Shown here: positions 24,540 to 35,293 of the stretch, piece by piece | Layout: each line of letters opens with the position of its first letter | How positions within the stretch are numbered: the first letter of the stretch is position 1 | The notes under the pieces: generated by a model | Database searches by the model: none | Seen by the model: the letters and a program-made list of their open reading frames with translations, nothing else | Told to the model about the DNA's origin: nothing | Source: Hofstenia miamia | Lineage: Eukaryota; Xenacoelomorpha; Acoela | Assembly (NCBI GenBank): GCA_004352715.1 | Contig: SCFE01000094.1 | Location: 1,206,256 to 1,270,255 of the forward strand | Direction of reading: 5' to 3' | Length of the DNA: 64,000 bases | Program-made: the position numbers and the translations under genes

Positions 24540-25080
24540 CAATGAAAAAAAAGACACTCCAACTACAAACCAGAAAAAATTCTCAATGTTCCACAAATGA
24601 CTCAAGTGAAAACATTAGGAATAACGTATCATGAAATCCTACGGTTTGATGCACATGTAATCACAATTTTGAAAAAGATGAACTCTACAATATTTCTATT
24701 GCTTAAATTAAAACAGGCAGGTTTATATAAAAATAACTTGAGTAGTTTTACCAAACCCTAGTTGTTCTTATTTTGTCATACTGTACTATAATTTAGGGAA
24801 ATTGACGAAAATTATACCTGAATAAAATTGACAATCTTTAAAAGAAAGCTAAAGAATTGGATTAATTAATAATTACAAACGTATTGCTGCAATTAGCAAT
24901 GAAAATGGTAAAGAAATGTACAATCAAGTACTCTATCAGGAAGATCATTTACTTAAGGAAATTTCACCGAAAAGAGTATGCCAAAGATTAACTTCGAACC
25001 GAAAAACCGGTATTGAAAGCACTAAATTAAATCTTTTTATGTCTTCTTTCCCGAATAGATTTCTCAAACTTTATTGAACA
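24540..25080 (+). pseudogene. LINE reverse-transcriptase C-terminal fragment (LINE E)
   Basis: A plus-strand frame reads QVKTLGITYHEILRFDAHV, then ILKKMNSTIFLLLKLKQAGL, the usual region after the YADD motif in CR1/L2-type elements (pattern KxLGVxxxxxLxFxxHV). After stops it continues ISPKRVCQRLT and FPNRFLKLY, resembling the family's C-terminus. Upstream polymerase blocks are missing. This is a 5'-truncated, decayed copy next to the (TTA)n tract that carries the R4/Dong element. Confidence 0.6.
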
Positions 25081-25136
25081 TTTTTCTCTTGTTATGAATA
25101 TTACGTTTATCAGATGCAATTTCTGGTTTAAATAAT

Positions 25137-25161
25137 TTATTATTATTATTATTATTATTAT
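25137..25161. repeat. (TTA)n microsatellite, target site of R4-1
   Basis: Pure ATT/TTA tract directly bordering the 3' end of the R4-1 element (minus strand). The same repeat borders its 5' end at 28711. Confidence 0.95.
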
Positions 25162-25209
25162 CCTTGCACATCACAGCTTCATGCTGGTATCTCTCTCAGC
25201 TCGGGGAAC

Positions 25210-28200
25210 TCACCAGTTCCCAGGGAGTCTGAGAGCTTTCCTCAGGACTCTAGCTGTTCCTAACAATGCTGCCTTCTGTGTTACTGCTCCTCCAAACTTT
25301 GGTAATCCCAACTCCTCCAAGTATCTCTTATGCTTCTTACTCACTGCTCCTAGTGCGCCTACTACTACCGGGACTACTTCAACTTTCTTTAACTTCCACA
25401 GCCTTTCTATTTCCTCTGCTAACTCTCTGTACTTGTCTATCTTCTCTTTCTCCTTGCTTTCTACATTTCTGTCCTTTGGTACTGCTATGTCTATTACTGT
25501 TCCTAATCTTTTCTCTTTGTCTACCACTACTATGTCTGGCCTCCGTGCTTCTATCACTTTGCTCGTCTGTATGTTGAAGTCCCACAGTATCTTAACCTTC
25601 TCATTTTCTATGACGCCTGTGGCTTGTGCTCATACCACTTGTCTCCTACTTCTAACCCATGCTGCCTGCTCAAACTCCAATGTACCATTCTTCCCACCTT
25701 GTCATGCCTGAACTTATACTCATTCTGTGCCAACTTCTCACACCCTGCTATCAGATGATCTACTGTCTCCGCCTCTTTCTTACATAGCCTACACTTATCA
25801 CTTACTTCTACTCTTCTGTCTATATGCTTCTTCACCCAGTTTGTTCTTATTGCTTGCTCCTGTGCTGCCATTATTAGTGCTTCTGTTTCTCTCTTCAGTC
25901 CTGCCTTCTTTAACCACTTGTTGCTCTCTTCTCTATCACACTTTTCTGTGTTCCTCCAGTATTCTCCATGCATTGCCTTCTGCCTATACCTTGTTTGCCT
26001 CTCTGATTCCATCCTACTCTGGTATATCTTCTTTCCTTCACTCTCAGTTCTTATCTTCTTTAACTCCTTAGTGACCTCTAGTAGGGACCCCTTAGGTTGC
26101 TCTTCTACATATTCCTTTAGCCCTAGTGCTTCTGCTTCTACAGTCTCCTCCACACTTAGCAGCCCTTTCCCTCCCTTATGCCTTGCCATGTACAGCCTAT
26201 CTACATCTCCATTGAGGTTGAATGCTCTCTCTGCTGCTAGTATCTTCCTTGTCTCCCTGTCTAATTCCCTCAGTTCATTCTTATTCCACCTAACTATTCC
26301 TGCCGAATATCTCAACACTGGTATCGCCCACGTATTAATTGCCTTTATGCTGTTCTGCCCATTCAATGCTGACTTCTGTAGTACCTTCCTTACTCTCCTC
26401 TTGTACTCTTTCCTTAGCCTCATCTTCATTTCCACGTGATCTGTTCTGTCCTTCTCTATTACTCCTAAGTACTTGTACCCCTCCTTGACTTCCTCAATCT
26501 TATCCCCACTGCTTGTCCTCAAACCCTCCCCATCCACACACTTGCCTCTAGTCATTGTCACTGCTGCACACTTTCCTAATCCAAACTCCAACCCTGAATC
26601 TCTGCTTGCCTTCTCCAATGTCTCCACTTGCTTCTGCAACATCTTCCTTGAACTAGCATACATCTTCAGGTCGTCCATGTACCACAGGTGACTCACTGCT
26701 CTACCATTCTTCTCCATCTTATACCCTATGCCTGTCTCCTTTAACTTTTCTGTGATAGGGATTAAGCTAACTACAAACAGTAGTGGCGCTAAGCTGTCTC
26801 CCTGGAATATGCCTCGCCTAAACCTCAACCTATGCCCATCTATCTCAGTCTGCCACTTTCCCATCTCCCTCTCTAGAAACTCAACCCATTTCTGTGAAAC
26901 TCCATTGGCCTCTAGCGTCCTCAATACCCACCTATGTGAAATGCTGTCATATGCCTTCCTGTAGTCTATCCATGCCATTGCTAAGTTTGTCTTCCTTCTT
27001 CTACAATTCTCCACCACTGCCTGGTCTATTAACAACTGATATTTGAATCCTCTCGTCTTTGTCCTACATCCCTTCTGCTCCTCTGGTATCAACCTATTCT
27101 GTTCTAAGTAACATGCCAGCCTACTTGAAATCACTGAAGTTAGCAATTTCCAAGTTGTTGGCAGACATGTTATTGGCCTGAAGTTGCTTGCCTCACTACC
27201 TTTCTTTGGGTCCTTCTGTATCAGAAATGTCTTCCCCACTACCATCCACTCTGGACACCCACTCACCACACACTCCTCCAATGCTGCTGCTAGTCTCTCA
27301 TGAACACTTGTGAACTTCTTCAGCCAATACCCATGTACCTCATCTCTGCCTGGCGCCTTCCAGTTCTTCATCTTCTTTAGAGCCTCCTTCAGCCTTACAG
27401 TTGTGATTACTTCTTCTTCTTGCCTGACTTCTTTCTGCATCTGTACACTCTCTATCTCTTGTCCCGCACTTCCCCATATATTCTCCCAGAACCTTACTGC
27501 ATCTTCGCCTGCTCTAGCTGTAGCCTTTTCTCCTGCATCTAGTTCTTTGTAGAATCTTCCTTCTTGTGTCTCAAACTTCATATTGTCTCTTGCCTGCTTT
27601 GCCCTTGCCCTATACTTTCTCAGTTTCTCAGCTTCTGCAACTAATCTCTGCTTAAGCTCTTCTCTTGCAGTTTCTATAGTCTTCCCCTTACCTACCCTGC
27701 ACCTGTCCTGCATTGCCTTACTTGTCCGGATCTTCCCTATTTGCTGCCTAATCTTTGCCACCTTATTCTCAATTCTTCTTTCCCATGCTGGCTTTCTGTC
27801 TCCCTTATCTTCTTGCCACCTCTTCTTCTTTATTTCCATGCCTACATTCTTCAGCACCTCACATGCCCCTGCATACACTAAGCTATTTACTTCTGTAACA
27901 CTCCTAGCATCTATCCTCTCCAACACTTTATTGACTTTTGCTGTCTCTACTGCTGCTTACTTCTCTTAACTCCTCTTGGAACTGGCAACCTAGCTCTCTC
28001 ACCTATTTCTTCCTTCATCTTTTCCTTGATTGCTGCTTCAGTTTCTGCATCTGCTACTTCTGCCACTTCTGTCTCAACATCTATCACTTCATCTTCCCTT
28101 TGCTTAACTTGTTCAACTCTCTTTTTCCCCTTACTCTCATCCAGCTGTAACTTTCTCACTTGCCCTGCAAGCCTCTGCTCTGTAACTTCTAATCCCGTTC

Positions 28201-28464
28201 TTGCCTTCCTCCATTCTTCCAACATTCTCTTCCTGTAACCCCTCTCATCTGGCCTGCTTCTTCTGTAACACTCCAATGCTGTCCTGTTCTGCTCATCTGT
28301 CCATTATTCCGTTGTCCATTGGTCTGTGTGGATCCTGTACTGCCACTTCTCGAGTCCACACTCCCGATTGTGGAGTCCGCCTGTTGTCCGGAGATTCTTA
28401 GCACCCTCTGACCATTGAAGGCCTGCCGGGGACTGAGGGCCTTTGCTCTATCATGACTTCTCAT
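25210..28464 (-). pseudogene. R4/Dong polyprotein: Myb-like region, reverse transcriptase, CCHC, REL endonuclease
   Basis: The coding region starts near 28464 (MRSHDRAKALSPRQAF) and is split over three frames. The main frame, 27926-25608, is 772 residues. It has NWKAPGRDEVHGYW at about 188-201, FRPITCLPTTWKL at 249, motif A WIDYRKAYDS at 319-328, QGDSLAPLLF at 375-384, catalytic YMDD at 416-419, and CCHC (C-x2-C-x8-H-x4-C) at 712-729. The enzyme nicks the target and reverse-transcribes the element RNA. After KWYEHKPQ a one-base deletion near 25612 (GCC against GCCC in the 57-kb copy) causes premature termination. The endonuclease continues in the next frame (25557-25210) with RPD-x14-D. The N-terminal part has a second shift near 28270 where this copy carries about five extra bases compared with the 51-kb copy. 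A W-x-x-E segment near 28290 suggests a Myb-like DNA-binding region. Confidence 0.9.
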
Positions 28465-28499
28465 CAGTGTTGTATTGTGTTTGATTTTGGAGACTCACA

Positions 28500-28640
28500 T
28501 TCTCCTAGGAAGTTGCCAACCAAGGCTTAAGAGACCTTCCTGCCCCATGAGCTTTCATTTTGGACTGCCCTTGTCCTAGGAAGTTGCCAACCAAGGCTTT
28601 AGAGTGCTTCCTACCCTGTGAGCTAAGTCATCCAGTTTGT
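28500..28640 (-). repeat. Duplicated 69-base segment in the R4-1 leader
   Basis: CCTAGGAAGTTGCCAACC followed by AAGGCTT(A/T)AGAG and a CTTCCT-x-CCC-x-TGAGCT tail occurs at about 28505 and again at about 28574. It lies between the tRNA-like start and the coding region of R4-1. The role is unknown. Confidence 0.8.
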
Positions 28641-28710
28641 TAACCACGATCACAGTTGCTTAACCTCAGCTTACCAATCTGCGTCTCTACCAACTGGGCT
28701 ACCTGCCCAC
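28635..28710 (-). promoter_or_regulatory. tRNA-like 5' end with pol III box A (putative)
   Basis: Reading minus strand from 28710, the element begins GTGGGCAGG then TAGCCCAGTTGG, an exact match to the pol III box A consensus TRGCNNAGYNGG. It continues TAGAGACGCAGATTGG and AAGCTGAGG, the spacing and wording of a tRNA D-arm and anticodon arm. A box B-like GGTTAACAAAC follows but is poor. It could be an internal promoter or a captured tRNA 5' end. Function is inferred only. Confidence 0.5.
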
Positions 28711-28749
<39 letters not shown>

Positions 28750-28764
28750 TATTATTATTATTAT
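28711..28764. repeat. (TTA)n microsatellite, 5' flank of R4-1
   Basis: Long TTA tract with one ATA interruption, directly abutting the 5' end of R4-1. Confidence 0.95.
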
Positions 28765-30419
28765 TTTTAATGTTTAACCAAAAATAATTACTGGCTTGAG
28801 GGGAACTTCAGAAAAATTGACTTTAGAAAAAATATATAGAGAATGTGACCAAATTTAAAAGTGCGACATATTGGTTTCATCAGCCCATACAACCAACCTC
28901 TTCTTTACAAAATTTAAATTTTTCTTCTATGGAATTATAATGTCAAATTTGACATACTTTTTCATGATTATTTTCAATCTTTGTATCACAAAATCATCGT
29001 TTACCGGAGTTGGATTGAGGAAAATACAGTTTATGAGAGATGTACTAGATAAATTCGTGTTTTCTGATGAACTATCAGATGATTTTCCGACTGTTCAGGG
29101 ACCTTGAAGTGTTTGTAGTTTATGGTGAAGAAAGATTCGATGAATGAGAATAGTGTAATCTTAAGCGTTCGGTGCATTTGAATAAGAAATTATATTTAAG
29201 AATGAACAATAGCGAGTGATATAAATTTGTGATAGGGCTATATTACTTGTTTTAAGACTACTCAAGAATACATAATATATCACTATTTCAAGGTAACTAA
29301 CCATCACTCGCAATGGACATAGTCTTCAGATGTGTACTTCAAACTGGATTTTTCAAACAGGGGCAATATTTCAATAAGTAGTGCAAAAAATTGCGAATAG
29401 TTGTTTTCCAGATGTGAAAGCAAATCATTTTTGGTTGGTAATTCTTAAGAATTCAAGTGCTGAAATAATGCTCTTAAAATTTATTCAGATCATAGAATGT
29501 ATATTAAATATTATATTTCTTTTTTCTTATTAATAAAATGCGCAACCATACCTGCCAATCCTCAAATGTACACATGTTTATGTGTTGTAGACATTGGAAA
29601 ATCTTTATTTCTAATCAATTTTTTATAAATATACATTTTCAGTGCATAAAATTGGTTAGAATTTAAAACGAATATTGTTTATTGTATATAAACTTTACAA
29701 ACACTTGCCTTCTTACATTCAAGAATTAATGTGTTTTTTAGGGTTAACTCTGTCTCACTACTGAGTCAATTTTGAATAGATTTGTGCTTTCATTTTAGTT
29801 TGTTGGAGTTGATGAAACCAGAGTACTTTCAATGAGGAATACTCAAAGTGCTTTGACATTTTTAGTTGAAGTTTAATAGTTATTCATTCAAAAAATATCG
29901 CTTATTTTTTCTTCAAAATACGGTAATTTTCTGCTGACGCACATTCACAGAAATATTCCACAACACAGTAAGGACAGTCCATTCTCCACAAATGATATTA
30001 TTTCAAGCAATAGTGTATTGTGCTCAGCAAAATATGACATGGTACCAGAAAATGATTGATCTCTGATCCAAAACATTTCTAGATTTTTTCCGTGCTATCA
30101 GTTATAAGAGAGGGGGATATGGATTATCGCTAAGGCCAATTTAGATATTTGGCAAATCTTTCCACAATATTTTTTATTATACCTTGAGAAGGAATTAAAT
30201 TCTTGTAGTTATAAGCATTATTATCATACTTAATACAAATTAATCAAGTTATCCAGGGTTGGCTGAAGTCCAGGCTTGTCGTCCTTGAAGCCACAACAAC
30301 GAGCACAGCATAACCACAAAAAGCTGTTGTGACACTCAACATACACAGCACAACACAACATAGTAATGAATTACACAATGCTTACAATTTGTGTAATTTT
30401 GGGAACATTAATGTTCAAC

Positions 30420-30423
<4 letters not shown>
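28765..30423. other. AT-rich intergenic stretch, no gene seen
   Basis: No convincing gene. A 78-codon open frame at 28871-29107 is hydrophobic at its start but has no recognisable family or context. Confidence 0.55.

Positions 30424-30456
<33 letters not shown>
30424..30456. repeat. (TA)n microsatellite, left flank of the 30.5-34.7 kb transposon
   Basis: Alternating TA directly outside the left terminal inverted repeat. Confidence 0.95.
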
Positions 30457-30461
<5 letters not shown>

Positions 30462-30725
30462 GTGGCCCTTAAAAGCGGTAAGAAATTTTTTACAATTTTC
30501 TTTACCTCCTAAGCTCCCATTCTTTTCTTATGCATAAAAAATAATTCAGGGAAAATTCGAAAAAAATTTTGACAGGGGTATTCAAGCATATAGCGGTTGT
30601 GTAAAAACTCAAAATCAGTCCTGACTCTGCTTCAAGAAGGCCTATAATATTTGACCACCCAAAATTTGTACGAACACTGATGTAATTAACTTGAGACATC
30701 AAGAACCGTTAAGTTTGTTATAAAC
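30457..30725 (+). repeat. Left terminal inverted repeat
   Basis: About 260-270 bases, the imperfect inverted counterpart of 34455-34695. It starts directly after a (TA)n tract. Confidence 0.8.
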
Positions 30726-30954
30726 ACCTCATATTTGACCAATTATGAACAATTAGTCATACGTCATAATTTTTTTACTTCTGTTTTATGAATTTGCATT
30801 CTAAATATGGTATAGAACACGAATAACTATATAATTGTGTAAAATGTATAAACGAAAATTTGAAACAAATGGTATAGTCAGTATTTTCACAAATAAGTTA
30901 TTATACACAGCATGTAAGCAGTAAAATGTGCAATTTTAAAAGATATTGACATCA

Positions 30955-32286
30955 CTTTAATATGGTTTAGGTATGTTAGGACATTGAATGCTACTATTAT
31001 GATATACTGATTTTACAGCACTTCGTTTATTTACAACTTCGTGAACCCAAACGGTTGTGCTAGTATAACCAAACGATAACAGAACTAATATAATCACAAA
31101 AGCAGTAGTGCGAATAATTTTAAAGCATTTTAAGTTACTGAGTTAGTATGAATTTTTTAAACTTAGGAAATAATTCCTGATCTTTAATATGGTTTAGGTA
31201 TGTTAGGACATTGAATGCTACTATTATGATATACTGATTTTACAGCACTTCGTTTATTTACAACTTCGTGAACCCAAACGGTTGTGCTAGTATACGATAA
31301 CGGAACTAATATAATCACAAAAGCAGTAGTGCGAATAATTTTAAAGCATTTTAAGTTACTGAGTTAGTATGAATTTTTTAAACTTAGGAAATAATTCCTG
31401 ATCTTTAATATGGTTTAGGTATGTTAGGACATTGAATGCTACTATTATGATATACTGATTTTACAGCACTTCGTTTATTTACAACTTCGTGAACCCAAAC
31501 GGTTGTGCTAGTATACGATAACGGAACTAATATAATCACAAAAGCAATAGTGCGAATAATTTTAAAGCATTTTAAGTTACTGAGTTAGTATGAATTTTTT
31601 AAACTTAGGAAATAATTCCTGATCTTTAATATGGTTTAGGTATGTTAGGACATTGAATGCTACTATTATGATATACTGATTTTACAGCACTTCGTTTATT
31701 TACAACTTCGTGAACCCAAACGGTTGTGCTAGTATACGATAACGGAACTAATATAATCACAAAAGCAATAGTGCGAATAATTTTAAAGCATTTTAAGTTA
31801 CTGAGTTAGTATGAATTTTTTAAACTTAGGAAATAATTCCTGATCTTTAATATGGTTTAGGTATGTTAGGACATTGAATGCTACTATTATGATATACTGA
31901 TTTTACAGCACTTCGTTTATTTACAACTTCGTGAACCCAAACGGTTGTGCTAGTATACGATAACGGAACTAATATAATCACAAAAGCAATAGTGCGAATA
32001 ATTTTAAAGCATTTTAAGTTACTGAGTTAGTATGAATTTTTTAAACTTAGGAAATAATTCCTGATCTTTAATATGGTTTAGGTATGTTAGGACATTGAAT
32101 GCTACTATTATGATATACTGATTTTACAGCACTTCGTTTATTTACAACTTCGTGAACCCAAACGGTTGTGCTAGTATACGATAACGGAACTAATATAATC
32201 ACAAAAGCAGTAGTGCGAATAATTTTAAAGCATTTTAAGTTACTGAGTTAGTATGAATTTTTTAAACTTAGGAAATAATTCCTGAT
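30955..32286. repeat. Six tandem copies of a 221-bp unit
   Basis: Units begin CTTTAATATGGTTTAGG at 30955, 31182, 31403, 31624, 31845 and 32066. The first is 227 bases (it carries six extra bases after GCTAGTAT); the rest are exactly 221. Copies differ at a few positions, such as GCAGTAGTG against GCAATAGTG. The array ends at 32286, immediately where the C-terminus of the transposase-like gene begins on the minus strand. Confidence 0.97.
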
Positions 32287-34105
32287 GTTCAAAAACCACC
32301 TGAAGCAATTACTGTGTCTGCTCCTCTCTATGTGTGAGAATGTGAATGTACTCTTCAATTAGTGCCACTCCTCCCTCAGCATTTTCATTTGTAACAGCGA
32401 ATTAGTTGATTGTTTGCAGTGCCTGTGGTAATCATCACAAAGTGGCTAAACCTCTGGATCTTCATCCAAGAACTCAGATGAAATACCAAGCTTTTGAAGC
32501 TGAGCAATTGATCCTTTGTTGACAAGCTTACGCTACTTCAATTGATTGTTGTGGGGTTAATGGCTCTTTGTTTTGGAGCACCTTCTATCTCATAGCGTTG
32601 TTTTATCGCGTGAACCATACGTCATAGATTTTATTTGCAAAAATACACACTTGCAAAGTTCCATTATATTCTTTCAATGTAAATTCAAATTTGCTGATGG
32701 AAAATCCAGATTTTTAAAGAGTGCATCCATCTGGAAATGAATACATCTTGGAGAAGTAATTCCCATAAATATTAATGAGATTTCAATAAATTTTTTGTAA
32801 TGATCACGAACATCTTTTCTTTCTCTCAGAGATTTTTCAGCTTAGCAATAATATCAAAATTGATCAAACTACATCAGTAACTTCTTCATTGGGGATTGAA
32901 GAAAACTTTTTCTTATCAATTAATTACCACTAAGCTTGAAATCGCCTAAAGACCAGGACTTCTCGTCCAGAATCATTCCCCATAATTGCAGCGAAAGCTG
33001 TTTGCAAAAGAATTACAAGAATGTGGTATCAGGTTGCTAAGTGCAAAAAAGATCTTTTTGTAAATTCTTGTTCCATCAAGACACATGCAACTTGATTTCT
33101 TCCTGACCTGGAAGCTGTAGTGTGAAATGACAGAGCAACAACTTTCTCTCTCAAATCCCATTCATCAAGAGTTTTAACAACAGCTTTAGCTTGCTATCAA
33201 CCTGTACAATTAGGCTATTTAACCACAGTTAGCAATTGAGCCACACCATTACTAATAAGTGATCAATATAATTACTTTTTGTCAAATCAATTTTTCATCC
33301 CAGTGCACCGCCAAAAGACAGTTAGCATGAAAATCTGCTTTCTAATCTCCATCAATTGATGATTTCATATGCGTTGAATGGAAGAACGCTTAATGTTAAA
33401 TTCCGTGTGGTCTTCGCCAATTAAATGCAGTGTTTCAGTGAGAACATAAGCAGCACATCTGTCAGATACCTTTGTTCTGTCAAGAGATGTAACTAATGGT
33501 AGAGTTAAAATATTATTGTTTCCCTTACATTTTTTAGGCAAAATTGTTTTTTGAACAACACTGGTTGTAGGCTGATCACTAGAGCAATCTGCATCACTAC
33601 CACTAGAAGATGACTCCAATACCACTTTATTGGATTGCAATGACCTCTTTCTCCCACTGAGTTTGCGTTTCTCTTTGTTTTAGCTGTTTTTGAAGAGACC
33701 GTTTTTGTGTTGTAGCTGACCCCATTGTCTTTCTACGACCAAGTTCACGTGGTGCCAACAAAAATTCTTTGTCTTCCTGGTTTGAAATTTCTGAGAGAGT
33801 ATTAGCAATTGTGATATCAAACAAATTGGGCAGTTCTACAATGAAAGTATTTTATTTTCCTTTTTGCAAAGTGTGATACAATTTGTACATCTTTTCCACT
33901 TTGGTAGATATATTTTCTTTGTAACTAATTGGAATTTTTGCTTTCTCCCAAAATTCGGTTATATGATTTACCATAATATTTGCACAGTCTGGCACTGAAT
34001 TTCCATTGTTGATGTGTAGATGAAGAAAAAACTCAAGACTTCTCCTTTTGAGGGAAAGATAATCAGCAGCATGAGTAGCCATAAATTTTGTATCAGCATT
34101 CATAT
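32287..34105 (-). pseudogene. Unclassified DDE-transposase-like gene, decayed
   Basis: Minus strand from about 34103: SLKRRSLEFFLHLHINNGNS and FWEKAKIPISYKE; then LFDITIANTLSEI and EDKEFLLAPRELGRRKTMG near 33700-33820; VSDRCAAYVLTETLHLIGED near 33420; LLAVHWDEKLI near 33300; KAVVKTLDEWDLREKVV and ALSFHTTAS near 33090-33180; YHILVILLQTAF near 33000; and GGVALIEEYIHILTHREEQTQ followed by LLQVVFEH at 32290-32370. Stops and frameshifts occur throughout. From memory this matches a family of unnamed proteins common in animal genomes, in which HWDGK, SFDTT and CRHH recur; these fit the first and second Asp and C(2)H motif of DDE transposases. Here the second Asp is His and a stop falls where the Cys should be. 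Lying between long inverted repeats supports a transposase role. Confidence 0.65.
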
Positions 34106-34454
34106 CAACTAACTACAAATTTATCAGTACAGTGTCTTAGTAATGAAAGAAAGGTATCAGCAATATAAATACGCTGAGATATAGTTGTTCTTCAACTAAT
34201 TACAATTACAACTAGGTATTGGTCAGATAGGTTGCACATATTTAGTATATAAACGAATATTATACAGTGTTTAGCTAAAACCAACACCACTAACAAAGCG
34301 CTCAAGATTGCACCACAGAGTACACACTAATTTAAGTTTTCAGTAAAAAACATTTTCTAATATTAAGAATGACAACAATTTATCAAATTTATTTGTCAAA
34401 AATGGAAATTTATTGAAGATTTTTCCGAATTTAAGATTTTGAACAACAAACTAA

Positions 34455-34693
34455 ATTGCTCTTAATGTCTCAAGTAAAATACACTAATGATTCTACAAAT
34501 TTTGAGTTGTCAAATATGATTATAGGTCTTCTAAAAGCATAGTTATGACTGATTTCGTGATTCAACGGCGATTTGCAGGTTCTAAATTTTGTCCGAATTA
34601 CCTCAAATTTTCACATAATTATTTTTTATGTATAAGGAAAAGAATGAGAGTTTAGGAGCATTACTTTTCAAACTCAATTTTAAGGACTGCCCT

Positions 34694-34695
<2 letters not shown>
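34455..34695 (-). repeat. Right terminal inverted repeat
   Basis: Imperfect inverted partner of 30457-30725. It ends next to a (TA)n tract at 34697-34727. Confidence 0.8.

Positions 34696-34696
<1 letters not shown>

Positions 34697-34727
<31 letters not shown>
34697..34727. repeat. (TA)n microsatellite
   Basis: Right flank of the long-TIR transposon. Confidence 0.95.
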
Positions 34728-34729
<2 letters not shown>

Positions 34730-34774
34730 AATAATATGGACTTTTCAAATAATATACATATTAGTAAATGGTAG

Positions 34775-35250
34775 TTACTCCTTATAGTAGATGCCAAACG
34801 CAGACTTGACATGGTTAGGATCTCTCCCTTGCCATAAAAACATCCTCTTCTCAAATTCTCCACTCTCCTGCTGTCGCTCTACTTTCATGTCTGTGATCTC
34901 CTGTTCAATCGCTTGCTCACTCGCAAATTGGACCTTGATGGTTTTGATTTCATAAAGTTCTCTAATTCTCGCTCTGATGATGTCATTTCGCCATTGATCG
35001 TCCCAAGAAACAACACACCTTTCCACCCTTTTTCAATAATGCTTGTATAGCTGTTAATTACAACTTGACTCTCAACTCTCAAAAAGTCATTGATTTCTTT
35101 TTCACCCCGCCGAGCTTCAAGAAATCTTTGATGTCTTTCCTCTTTACTGAGCCCTTCTCCATCTGCGCCAAGAGATCCACCTGCTAATATTTTATCGCAT
35201 GCGACTATAAAACTTGACTTGTTCTTATATTTTTGTAGCGTTTGCCTTCA
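34775..35250 (-). pseudogene. Unrecognised gene remnant, copy 1 of a dispersed pair
   Basis: The minus strand encodes about 150 residues in two frames. The first (35240 to about 35035) contains KSSFIVACDKILAGG, GLSKEERHQRFLEARR and an NSYTSIIEKGW segment. After a one-base shift near 35030 a second frame continues RCVVSWDDQWRNDIIRARI, ELYEIKTIKVQFASEQ and ends GRDPNHVKSAFGIYYKE at a stop (34775). The charged, probably helical sequence looks like real protein, but I do not recognise it. A diverged copy lies on the plus strand at 61.84-62.21 kb. It abuts the (TTA)n tract that received R4-2. Confidence 0.45.
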
Positions 35251-35262
35251 GCGGCCAATATT

Positions 35263-35293
35263 ATTATTTATTATTATTATTATTATTATTATT
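35263..35293. repeat. (TTA)n microsatellite, target of R4-2
   Basis: ATT tract bordering the 3' end of the truncated R4 copy. Confidence 0.95.

Larger units (their letters stand above)
25162..28710 (-). mobile_element. R4/Dong-clade non-LTR retrotransposon, near full length (R4-1)
   Basis: An element of about 3.55 kb sits between (TTA)n tracts at 25137-25161 and 28711-28764. On its own strand the target is (TAA)n, the site used by Dong elements of the R4 clade. From 5' to 3' it has a roughly 250-base leader with a tRNA-like start and a duplicated 69-base segment, then a single long coding region with reverse transcriptase, a CCHC knuckle and a restriction-enzyme-like endonuclease, and a short 3' end. 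It is GC-richer than its surroundings and little decayed, implying recent insertion. Three more partial copies lie at 35.3, 51.2 and 57.3 kb. Confidence 0.9.
30457..34695 (-). mobile_element. DNA transposon with long terminal inverted repeats and unclassified DDE-like gene
   Basis: The left end (30457 to about 30725, starting TTAGAGTGGCCCTTAAAA) aligns with the reverse complement of the right end (about 34455-34695, starting TTAGGGCAGTCCTTAAAA). Similarity runs through landmarks such as CATTCTTTT, CATAAAAAATAATT, CCTATAAT and AAAATTTGTA over about 260 bases. (TA)n flanks both outer edges, so the target duplication, probably TA, cannot be delimited. Inside are a six-copy 221-bp tandem array and one decayed minus-strand gene. 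The two inverted repeats have diverged considerably, so the copy is old. I cannot assign it to a named superfamily. Confidence 0.75.

Noticed and set aside
25181-28401. Many plus-strand open frames opposite the R4 polyprotein
   Set aside because: Ser/Leu/Cys-rich shadows of the minus-strand coding region, which carries all recognisable domains.
32973-33161. 62-codon minus-strand frame within the transposase-like gene
   Set aside because: The homologous reading (TLDEWDLREKVVALSF) is in a different frame of the same bases.
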